From positions 1-64,000 of the forward strand of contig JAJEBK010000053.1 in assembly GCA_022823945.1 (NCBI GenBank): a stretch of DNA of 64,000 bases, read 5' to 3'. Below are positions 37,722-45,314 of this stretch, piece after piece (the stretch's first letter is position 1; every line of letters begins with the position of its first letter). Origin of the DNA: Anaerolineae bacterium. GTDB lineage: Bacteria > Chloroflexota > Anaerolineae > Aggregatilineales > Phototrophicaceae. The notes under the pieces are model-generated. The model saw nothing but the letters and a program-made list of their open reading frames with translations, was not told the DNA's origin and ran no database searches. The position numbers and the translations under genes are program-made.

Positions 37722-39319
37722 AAGGGCGGGCATTGGTGGGCTTTGAATTCAGCGACCATATTTCCATTGCGGAAGCGAGCGACTGGGCATCGCGGCGTTA
37801 CAAGCGGTCTATTTCCCGCTCGAACATCACTTATCTCATCACATATGGCCGCGTGCGCAGCGTCGTACACAATGGCAGTATCCTGGTCGACCGCGCCGAG
37901 CTGCAGCGCTACTACGATGACGAGATGAAGCGCCTTCGTGCGTCATACGCGCAACTGGAAGCGGATGTCAATCGGCGGCTGGCTTTCACAGAATATTCCG
38001 AAAAAGAGCGCACCAAGCATGTGCATAGGCTGCATCCTTACAAGGGCAAATTTATTCCGCAGTTGGTCGAATACTTTTTGGATGGACATACAGACAACTA
38101 CAAGCGAGAGATCTATTTCCAGCCCGGCGATATTGTGCTGGATCCATTCTGCGGCAGCGGCACGACGCTCGTGCAAGCGGCGGAATTGGGCATGCACGCG
38201 GTGGGCATTGATGTATCCGAGTTCAACACGATGATCTGCAACGCGAAACTTCGCCGCCACGACCATCTGGCGCTGTTGGAGTGCATTCGTGAGTTGACCG
38301 GCGCATTGATGAAACATTATGAGCGCGAGGGTTTGCAGGAGTTTGACCAGGAATTGGGCGTGGCGCTTTCGGCATTTAACGCTCAGCATTTTCCATCGCC
38401 TGCCTTTCGGGTGCGCGCGCGCGAAAAAGACTTCAACGCCGGCAAGTACGGCGCGGAGAAAGCTGACATCTTCACCGAGACATTTTTTGCTTTGGCAGAC
38501 AAATATGAGGTGCGTTTGAAAAACGGCGGCGATACATTCCTCGACAAGTGGTACATACCATCGGTTCGCGCTGAGCTTGAACTGCTGTCGGCACACATCA
38601 GGCAAATCACCGACAACGACATTCGCGAAACGCTGTGGGTAATCTTGTCGCGCACGATTCGTTCGGCGCGGGCGACGACGCATCTCGACCTAGCGACGCT
38701 GAAAAAGCCGATGCGATCAACCTATTATTGCCGCAAGCATCTCAAGATTTGCAAGCCGCTGTTTACTCTGACGGACTGGTGGCAACGTTACACGGATGAC
38801 GCTGTGAGGCGCTTCGTCGAGTTTGACCATTTGCGGACAGAAACATGCCAACTTGCGCTAACGGGCGACTCGCGCAATGTCCAGTTGGATAAGCTGCTGG
38901 CGCTGCGACAGCCCGAACTGGCGGAACTCGCGCGACAGCGAAAAATTAGCGGCATTTTTACCAGCCCGCCCTATGTCGGCATGATTGATTATCACGAACA
39001 GCATGCCTATGCCTATGAACTGCTGGACATAGCGCGGCGCGACGATGCCGAAATCGGACCGCTGTACAAGGGCAAGGGCAAAGCGGCGCGAGAATCGTAT
39101 GTTGAGGGCGTGTCGGATGTCCTGCGCAACTGCCGCCGTTATTTGAAAGACGACTTTCATGTCTTCCTGGTGGCGAACGACAAGCACAACCTTTATCCTG
39201 AAATCGCTGCGCGGGCGGGTATGCGAATTGTGAGTCAGTTCAAGCGTCCGGTGCTGCGCCGGTCGGAGGTGGACAGGTCGCCATACTCCGAGTCCATTTT
39301 TCATTTGCGCCGCCAGTGA
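37718..39319 (+). CDS. Site-specific DNA methyltransferase with N-terminal HTH-like region
   Basis: The product is 533 residues. Motif I is DPFCGSGT (142-149), the SAM-binding loop. The catalytic motif IV is TSPPY (415-419), typical of amino-methyltransferases and most often N4-cytosine. Motif I precedes motif IV with about 270 residues between, longer than usual. Residues 1-70 resemble an excisionase-type DNA-binding region (ISIAEASDWASRR). The next gene is a restriction enzyme, so this should protect host DNA at the same site. ATG 37718 overlaps the upstream stop codon. Confidence 0.9.
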   Translation: MKGRALVGFEFSDHISIAEASDWASRRYKRSISRSNITYLITYGRVRSVVHNGSILVDRAELQRYYDDEMKRLRASYAQLEADVNRRLAFTEYSEKERTKHVHRLHPYKGKFIPQLVEYFLDGHTDNYKREIYFQPGDIVLDPFCGSGTTLVQAAELGMHAVGIDVSEFNTMICNAKLRRHDHLALLECIRELTGALMKHYEREGLQEFDQELGVALSAFNAQHFPSPAFRVRAREKDFNAGKYGAEKADIFTETFFALADKYEVRLKNGGDTFLDKWYIPSVRAELELLSAHIRQITDNDIRETLWVILSRTIRSARATTHLDLATLKKPMRSTYYCRKHLKICKPLFTLTDWWQRYTDDAVRRFVEFDHLRTETCQLALTGDSRNVQLDKLLALRQPELAELARQRKISGIFTSPPYVGMIDYHEQHAYAYELLDIARRDDAEIGPLYKGKGKAARESYVEGVSDVLRNCRRYLKDDFHVFLVANDKHNLYPEIAARAGMRIVSQFKRPVLRRSEVDRSPYSESIFHLRRQ

Positions 39320-39326
39320 GGCTGCT

Positions 39327-40163
39327 GTGACGACTTTGTCGGAACTCACAAAGACGAGAATTACCGCCCATCTTGAGGTCTTCGTCGAAAACCTTGTAAA
39401 CGACTACCGAAACCGCGCAGTCGCAACAATGACCAGCGTGCCGGAATACTTGTCGCTCTCCGATGTAAAAGGTGGTTTGAAGCCGTTTCACGCGGCCATT
39501 GTTCCCAGTGAAGTCTTGCGCATTAGCGCATTTGAGCGAGGACTGGTTACCCGGCTGGGAACGAGTCTGGAACAATGCGCATTGCTGATAGCCCGCGATA
39601 GGCACTTCGAGGCGCAGCGCGGCTATGAAGTTGTGGGCGGGGTTTCAACCGGGGCTCTTGCGGAAATCGATCGGCAACTGGAAATGTACGAACGAACAAC
39701 TTCAGATCCTGCGCGACGCCCTTCGCTGGATGACATGATCGCTTCAGTGCTAAAGGCCAATCAAAGCGGCGAGGTGTCATTGCGCCGCAAGAAAGCCGAC
39801 ATCTTCCTCCGCGCGGACGACGGTAGCGAATTCTACTTTGAAATGAAGTCACCCAAGCCCAACAAAGACCAGTGCGCGCGCATCACGCAAGGAATCCTGC
39901 TCATCCATGCGCTGCGCGGGCTGGCGCGCCCAAAGGCCAACTGCTACCTGGCAATGCCGTATAATCCCTTTGGCAATCGGCGTGAAGACTACACCTGGTC
40001 ATACCCCAGAAATTACATGCCCTACGATGACGCTGTGCTTATTGGCGAAGAATTCTGGACGATGGTTGGCGGTCCAGGCGCATACGAGGAACTGCTGGAG
40101 ATTTACCGCTATGTTGGGCGGGTCAAGGGCAAGTTTATCGCAGAAGCGCTGGCATTCGGTTAG
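39327..40163 (+). CDS. TdeIII-type type II restriction endonuclease
   Basis: The product is 278 residues. The active-site pattern of the PD-(D/E)XK fold is visible: D158 in KKADIFLRADDG, and E172-x-K174 in YFEMKSPKPNKDQ. The following MPYNPFGNRR and LIGEEFWTMVGGPGAYEELL segments match what I recall of the TdeIII family (GGNCC-type sites). The start is GTG 39327, with GAGG just upstream, seven bases after the methyltransferase. Both are on one strand and clearly form one restriction-modification system. Confidence 0.85.
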   Translation: MTTLSELTKTRITAHLEVFVENLVNDYRNRAVATMTSVPEYLSLSDVKGGLKPFHAAIVPSEVLRISAFERGLVTRLGTSLEQCALLIARDRHFEAQRGYEVVGGVSTGALAEIDRQLEMYERTTSDPARRPSLDDMIASVLKANQSGEVSLRRKKADIFLRADDGSEFYFEMKSPKPNKDQCARITQGILLIHALRGLARPKANCYLAMPYNPFGNRREDYTWSYPRNYMPYDDAVLIGEEFWTMVGGPGAYEELLEIYRYVGRVKGKFIAEALAFG

Positions 40164-40172
40164 TAAAGAATC

Positions 40173-42386
40173 TCACAGCCCCGAAAAATAATAATATTCG
40201 AGGATATCCCGCGTCAGCGGCGCTGCGACTGCCGAGCCTTCTCCGCCATTTTCTACCAGCGTGACGATAGCGATCTGCGGCTCCTTGGCTGGCGCATAGG
40301 CGATGAACCAACTGTGTGGCAGCTTGCCTTCGCCTGGCACCTGCGCTGTGCCCGTCTTGCCACACACGCCAACATCCAACAGCGGCGAATAGACAAACTG
40401 CGCCGATGCCGTACCCGAATAGGCGCTGGTGACATCGCACATGCCGCGCTGGATGATCGTCAGGTTATCAGCTTCCAAAGTCAGGTCGCGCATCACATCG
40501 CGCCGGGCAACGGGATCGCGTTCGTCCAGGATGCCCTGCTCGCGCACCAGATGCGGACGCAGCAGATAACCGCCGTTTGCGACCGCCGCGTACATCCGCA
40601 GCATTTGCAGGGGGGTAACCTGCACCTCGCCTTGCCCGATAGACAGATTCACCGCGTGTGCATACGACCAGGGCACTCCGGTCAGTCGCTGTATGGTATC
40701 TGGCGCGGGAATGTAACCGGCTGCTTCGGTAATGGCACCGATGCCGGTCGGCTGCCCCAAGCCCAGCATTTGCGCATAACCTGGCAGCAGCTGCGGGTCT
40801 TGCGCATTCAGTCGAAAGCCGACTTCATAAAAGAACGGGTTGCAACTGTTGGTGATGCCCGTCTGCACCGACATCACGCCATGCCCCGCGCGCAGCCAGT
40901 CATAGCGCAGATCGGTCCCGTATGACCAACTGCCGCTGCAGGTATAGCGCGTGTCCTGCGTATAAACGCCGCTTTCTAGGGCTGCGACCGAGCTCACCAC
41001 TTTCATGACCGAGCCGGTTACATAAGTGCCTTGCGCGCCACGATTGAGCAGCGGATTGCGTTCATCGTCGGTTAGTTCTTCCAATGCCGTACGCGCTGCC
41101 TCGCGCCCCATTGACGGGAAGGGATTGAGGATATTGCTGTCATAGGCGGGATAGCTGACCAGCGCCAGGATGTCGCCCTTGTTGACATCCATGATAATGA
41201 CAGCCGCGCCATTGGTATCTTCCGCATAATTGCCATTGGCGAAAGCATCGCCCAAAATGCCGCTGATAGCTCGCTGCAAATCGGCATCGACTGTCAGCCA
41301 CAAGCTCTTTGGGACTTGCGAACGCGCCTCGCTCAGCACGCGCAGACGCCGTCCATCCGCCGCCACCAGCGAAAGCCTTCCGCCGGGCGCGCCGGCCAGT
41401 GTGCTGTTCATGCTGGCTTCGATGCCGGCTTTGCCGATGATGGTTTCGGCATGCAATCCGGCTTCCAGCAAGCTCGAAAGTTCTTCGGCATTTGCATAAC
41501 CGACATGCCCAATTACATGTGGCATCAGCGCGCCATCCAGATAGCGCCGCGTTGACTGCTGCACGAAGTCGGCGGCACAGACCTCCTCGATGCGGTCATG
41601 CAGACGAATAAATGTGTCTCGTTCAATCACGCCAGCGTCAACGATCCAGTCGGGCTTGGAGCGCCGGTTGAACAAGTCGTCCATTTCGGCTGCTGTCTCG
41701 CTCGTGGCTTCTGCCAGAGCTTGAAAACAGGCTGCGCGGTCGGGGATGCGGCGGTTGTCGACCTGGATGCGCACGACGCGCCCATTCTGATCAGCCAGCG
41801 CCGTGCCATAGCGATCGTAGATATTGGCGCGTCCGGGCAGTTGCGCCTCGAACACCAGCCGCGCGCCCTCGCCCATCTCGCGGAAAATATCGGCGCGCGA
41901 CCAGGCGATGCGCCACTCGCCGACTTGCGAATCCACCACCAGATGCAGCATTCGCTGGCTGTCAACGAATGCTCCCAGAATGCGCGTATGAAAGGTGACT
42001 TCGTACTGCAGGGTCAAGAAGCGGCCTTCGCCCGTCAACGTTTGCAGCTTGTAATCCAAACCGACAAAGCTCATGGCTGCATGCGCCTGCTCATACAGCG
42101 CGCGAAACTCCGCCAGCGGGGTCAACTCGCGGTTGCGGAAGGTCAGCAGGCGGTGCATGGCATCCAGATCGCCCACTTGCCAGGCATCCAGAAAGCGGCG
42201 GGCAGTTTCCGCAGCGGCGGCCAGGTTGGTTGCAGCGGCGGGCTGCGTTGGATTCGGCGCGGGCTGATCGTCCGCCGAGGCGCACGCGCACAAAACCAGC
42301 GCGCAGCAGAAGATAATAAGTCTCTGTGCTGCGCAGTTTTTTGCCACAGAGGCACAGAGGCACAGAGGAAAGGTTGGCAAGGTCAT
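40173..42386 (-). CDS. Class B penicillin-binding protein with MecA_N (NTF2-like) domain
   Basis: The product is 737 residues. An N-terminal lipoprotein-like segment (LIIFCCALVLCACA) is followed by an NTF2-like MecA_N domain (about 55-180), a dimerisation domain (about 185-345) and a transpeptidase domain. The three active-site motifs are S459-V-M-K462, S513-C-N515 and K677-T-G679, so the domain looks functional in cross-linking peptidoglycan. MecA_N-type architecture is seen in low-affinity PBPs such as PBP2a. The first about 22 residues are encoded by repeat family D DNA, so the true start may be later. It is convergent with the restriction enzyme gene. Confidence 0.9.
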   Translation of the reverse strand: MTLPTFPLCLCASVAKNCAAQRLIIFCCALVLCACASADDQPAPNPTQPAAATNLAAAAETARRFLDAWQVGDLDAMHRLLTFRNRELTPLAEFRALYEQAHAAMSFVGLDYKLQTLTGEGRFLTLQYEVTFHTRILGAFVDSQRMLHLVVDSQVGEWRIAWSRADIFREMGEGARLVFEAQLPGRANIYDRYGTALADQNGRVVRIQVDNRRIPDRAACFQALAEATSETAAEMDDLFNRRSKPDWIVDAGVIERDTFIRLHDRIEEVCAADFVQQSTRRYLDGALMPHVIGHVGYANAEELSSLLEAGLHAETIIGKAGIEASMNSTLAGAPGGRLSLVAADGRRLRVLSEARSQVPKSLWLTVDADLQRAISGILGDAFANGNYAEDTNGAAVIIMDVNKGDILALVSYPAYDSNILNPFPSMGREAARTALEELTDDERNPLLNRGAQGTYVTGSVMKVVSSVAALESGVYTQDTRYTCSGSWSYGTDLRYDWLRAGHGVMSVQTGITNSCNPFFYEVGFRLNAQDPQLLPGYAQMLGLGQPTGIGAITEAAGYIPAPDTIQRLTGVPWSYAHAVNLSIGQGEVQVTPLQMLRMYAAVANGGYLLRPHLVREQGILDERDPVARRDVMRDLTLEADNLTIIQRGMCDVTSAYSGTASAQFVYSPLLDVGVCGKTGTAQVPGEGKLPHSWFIAYAPAKEPQIAIVTLVENGGEGSAVAAPLTRDILEYYYFSGL
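42320..42371. repeat. Family D repeat (CTCTGTG type), copy D2
   Basis: On the minus strand this holds three consecutive CCTCTGTG units followed by GCAAAAAACTGCGC. It overlaps the 5' end of the penicillin-binding protein gene. Related elements are at 16025, 57518 and 60071. Confidence 0.7.
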
Positions 42387-42430
42387 ACGAAGTTTCCGCG
42401 CCTGTCGTCTCTTCAGGTCTCGACGATTCG

Positions 42431-42458
42431 CTGTAGGGGCGAGGCGGTGACTCGCCCG
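42431..42458. repeat. Dispersed repeat family C, copy C3
   Basis: CTGTAGGGGCGAGGCGGTGA followed by CTCGCCCG is one arm of the C2 type inverted repeat, as a single copy. It lies upstream of the penicillin-binding protein gene. Confidence 0.6.
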
Positions 42459-42553
42459 TTTTCTAACCCTCTTCGGTTCCCCTTAGCAACGGGAGTAGGT
42501 CAGTCGAGGGCATTATAGGGTCTTGCGCAGAATCGGGCGCGGCGCGCAGAGGG

Positions 42554-43834
42554 CTATTGCGATTGGCTGGCTGCGGTTATGGCGATTTCTGCTATCGGGA
42601 GATGATCTTCCCCGGCGGCGGACTCAAGGCGCGCGCCAGTCTGCGGGTCATACAAGCCTGTCACCAGGGTGTAGGCGCCGGGCGGCAGGTCGCCGGGCAA
42701 GCGCAAGATGAAATTGCGACCCAGCAGAATCTCGTCCGCGTCATCCCAGCTCGTCGTGTCGCGGCGGCTGTCAAAGAGCGGGATGCCATCGACTTGCGCG
42801 GCGATTTCGCCCTGATTATTCAGCAGGTGGTTGAACACATGCAGAGCGGTTTCGGGCGCGCTTTCAGCTCTCCAGTAATGGCGCAGGACGATGTCATCGC
42901 CAGCCCGCGCAGTCGTCGCGCTGATGTCGTAGCCCAGCAATTTCATGCTGCCCAGCTTGCCGCCGTGTTCGTTTTGCATGGGGTGCAGGCGCAGAACGAC
43001 CATGTCGGGTCCGCGATATTGGGCGCTGGCGGGGTAGGCTTTTAGCATCACCGCCTCGCCGGGATAAGTTGCGCTGAGATCTTGCAGCGCCAGGTGATGC
43101 GGCAGAATGGCATAATCCACGCCCAGCGCGCGCCATTCGTCTATGGGACGCTCGTGCAGCAGCGCATTTTGCGGGTAGCGCGGGAAGTCATGCACGCCAG
43201 CGTAGCCGCCCCAGGCGCGATTGAAGGTCTTGTGATTGTCGTAGTTGGCGATGTACATGCCCGGCTCGAGCGATGTGTCGAAGTAAGAAGTCAGTTCGTT
43301 GCGGCGGTCGGGCAGGCTGAAATCATGCGCGAGCGCGTCCGACTCGCGGTAAGCCGGCAGGAGGCTTGCGGCCAGCAGAACACAGGCAATCATTGCCGCA
43401 AGATTATCCGCTGAAATCCCGCGCCATTGCTGGAATCCGAGCCTGCGCAGAATTCCGCCGCCCGCTTGGATGCCGCCCGATATGCCCAGCGCCATGAAAA
43501 TCGCCAGCAGCGCGCCCAGTACAAAGAACTGCCGCAAATGCTGCGCGCCGAAAAAGCTTAAGCCTAGCAGGTAGGCGGCGGCAGCGATTGCCAGACATGA
43601 CAGCGCCATTCGATCAACGCGCCGAATATAGACCAGCGACAAGGCAAGTCCCCCCAGCGGAAGCCAGCCAGTCAGCGGAGCGAACTGCGAGAGCGTCTGC
43701 GACAGGTTGAAGCCTATCGACCCAAGCGCGTGCAAACCAGCCTGGTCAGCCTGGGCGGGCCAATAGGGAATGTCGCTTTGCTCAAGCGTCGGATAAAGCA
43801 GCAGCAGCCAAAACAGGAAGAATCCGAAGCGCAC
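42554..43834 (-). CDS. C-terminal part of a GT39-like membrane protein (split gene)
   Basis: This frame of 426 residues holds the remaining membrane spans (about residues 1-160) and a long soluble C-terminal domain with YDNHKTFNRAWGGYAG, and a beta-sandwich-like end containing LGYDISATTARAGD and PPGAYTLVTGLYDPQTGARL. It starts at a GTG that is only the first usable codon after a break. If one base is removed from the G11 tract at 43880-43890, the frame runs straight on from the upstream fragment (43866-44519), giving a 654-residue protein. Confidence 0.8.
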   Translation of the reverse strand: MRFGFFLFWLLLLYPTLEQSDIPYWPAQADQAGLHALGSIGFNLSQTLSQFAPLTGWLPLGGLALSLVYIRRVDRMALSCLAIAAAAYLLGLSFFGAQHLRQFFVLGALLAIFMALGISGGIQAGGGILRRLGFQQWRGISADNLAAMIACVLLAASLLPAYRESDALAHDFSLPDRRNELTSYFDTSLEPGMYIANYDNHKTFNRAWGGYAGVHDFPRYPQNALLHERPIDEWRALGVDYAILPHHLALQDLSATYPGEAVMLKAYPASAQYRGPDMVVLRLHPMQNEHGGKLGSMKLLGYDISATTARAGDDIVLRHYWRAESAPETALHVFNHLLNNQGEIAAQVDGIPLFDSRRDTTSWDDADEILLGRNFILRLPGDLPPGAYTLVTGLYDPQTGARLESAAGEDHLPIAEIAITAASQSQ

Positions 43835-43865
43835 GCAATTCCAAAAGACCTGCCGCCACGCTTTA

Positions 43866-44519
43866 TTACGAACTATTACGGGGGGGGGGGTAAGCTACTG
43901 GCAAGAGTATCGCTAGGGGAGCTATGAAGATGGCTTGCGTTTTGAAGACGATGGCCAGCATGATGCTATAGACCGCCGCCGTGCTGAAACTGGGTCGCCC
44001 ATGCAGCGCGCCGACCAGCGCCAGCCACAAGGCTAGCAGCGTGAATAGCGTCAGGTAGCCATCGGGCAGGACAAAATACGCCCGCTCGACCACCCACGGA
44101 TTTACGATCCAGATTGCCGCCGCCAGCAGGCCGCAGAGCGGATTGGCGACCATGCGCCCGAGCAGCGCGATCAAAACGACGACCAGCAGCCATGCGCCGA
44201 TGGTGATGAGCCGCAGGGTTGGCAGCATGACGCCGGGCGGGTCATCAGGCGCCTTGACATGTTTCAGGAAGAGGTAAATGAGGCTGCGAACGCCGGGTGG
44301 ATATGCCTCACGTCCAACCGCGCGCGCCGTGCCATCATCAATGAGGTGCTGCGCCGCCAGCAAGTTCTGGGGTTCATCGACATGGACAAGGTAGGGTAGA
44401 CCGACCAGGTAGCCGCGCAGGTAGAGCCAGCCCGCCAACAGCAACAAGAGCAGCAGCCCAAGCCACCACAACTTCTCGCGTGGGATGATCGACTTGCCGC
44501 TGCTGGCGTTTTGTGACAT
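43866..44519 (-). CDS. N-terminal part of a GT39-like membrane protein (split gene)
   Basis: The 217-residue frame has a cytosolic start, then GLPYLVHVDEPQNLLAAQH, the DE-containing loop of GT39-type glycosyltransferases, and REAYPPGVRSLIYLFLKHV, then further spans with VERAYFVLPDGYLTLFTLLA. It ends at PPPRNSS immediately after the poly-C (plus-strand poly-G) tract, with a stop that is out of phase with the rest of the protein. Ten instead of 11 bases in the tract would restore the frame. Start ATG 44519 is three bases downstream of the methyltransferase gene's stop. Confidence 0.8.
   Translation of the reverse strand: MSQNASSGKSIIPREKLWWLGLLLLLLLAGWLYLRGYLVGLPYLVHVDEPQNLLAAQHLIDDGTARAVGREAYPPGVRSLIYLFLKHVKAPDDPPGVMLPTLRLITIGAWLLVVVLIALLGRMVANPLCGLLAAAIWIVNPWVVERAYFVLPDGYLTLFTLLALWLALVGALHGRPSFSTAAVYSIMLAIVFKTQAIFIAPLAILLPVAYPPPRNSS
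43880..43890. repeat. G11 homopolymer tract at the break of a GT39-like gene
   Basis: Eleven consecutive G on the plus strand lie exactly where the two halves of the GT39-like gene lose phase. The tract is flanked by TTAC and TAAGC. Confidence 0.9.
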
Positions 44520-44522
44520 CGC

Positions 44523-45104
44523 CTACAGTTCCAGCCGGTACCAACTCGACTTCGCGCCGATTTTGGCATCTTCGCCATCTTGCCGCCAGACCAGTCGCAG
44601 GGGCGGGCAGAATAGCCGCTCGACGAAATCCGGCGTCCAGCCCATCGCCGATTCTGGTCTTGGTTGCGCCGCGTAGAGCATGAAGACGCCGCCCCTTGCC
44701 AGCCGCTCGCTCAAGCCGCGCGCATAGTCCACAGCCGCCGCGCCGTGCAATCCATGCCCGCAGCCGATATCTATGATGAGGTGGTAGCGCTCGCGCAGTT
44801 GGGACAACCCGGGCAGACGCGTGACATCGTGGCAGAAACTTCGCCAGTTTTCGGGCGGGAAATCCGCCAATTTCTGCGCCGCCAGTTCGACCGCGCTTGG
44901 CACGAAGTCGATGCCATCGACGCGCCAGCCATTCGCCAGCAGATCGCGCATGACCGTGCCCGTGCCGCAGCCCAGGTCCAGCGCATCGCCGGGCGGAAGC
45001 TCATCCAAAATGCGCCTAATCTCCGGCGGGGTGATGCCGCTGTCCCAGGGCGTATCGCCGCTGGCATAGCGGGCTGTGAACATGGCGCGGCGGTCATCGG
45101 TCAT
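44523..45104 (-). CDS. SAM-dependent methyltransferase (class I)
   Basis: The product is 193 residues with a class I Rossmann fold. Motif I is ALDLGCGTGTVMRDL and motif II is VDGIDFVPSAVELA. DIGCGHGLHG lies later, and the N-terminal YASGDTPWDSGITPPE resembles the thiopurine/TehB-type subgroup. The substrate cannot be assigned. A TACAAT hexamer ends eight bases before ATG 45104, so the transcript may lack a leader. The GT39-like gene follows. Confidence 0.88.
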   Translation of the reverse strand: MTDDRRAMFTARYASGDTPWDSGITPPEIRRILDELPPGDALDLGCGTGTVMRDLLANGWRVDGIDFVPSAVELAAQKLADFPPENWRSFCHDVTRLPGLSQLRERYHLIIDIGCGHGLHGAAAVDYARGLSERLARGGVFMLYAAQPRPESAMGWTPDFVERLFCPPLRLVWRQDGEDAKIGAKSSWYRLEL

Positions 45105-45117
45105 GGTTGGCTATTGT

Positions 45118-45307
45118 AAACCCCCCTCAGTCCCGCCGACAGGTCAGGGGGAGGCAAAACTCGCGCGGATTCTGTCGACATGTCGTGAGACAGCTCCAGA
45201 AACTCCCCTCCCTGATGCTTCGGGGAGGGGCCGGGGGTGGGGTAAGAAAGGTTTTCACAATCCTGCCCTGTCCCAGCGACTCTTCGGAGGAACTGAGGGG
45301 AGTAATT
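45118..45307. repeat. Cluster of repeats B5, A6 and B6
   Basis: B5 (45118-45160, reverse orientation) contains CCCCCCTCAGTCCCGCCGAC followed by AGGTCAGGGGGAGGC. A6 (45203-45246) contains CTCCCCTCCCTGATGCTTCG followed by GGGAGGGGCCGGGGGTGGGG. B6 (45270-45304) is a degenerate copy containing GACTCTTCGGAGGAACTGAG. They fill the gap between mutS2 and the methyltransferase. Confidence 0.75.
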
Positions 45308-45314
45308 CGACAGG

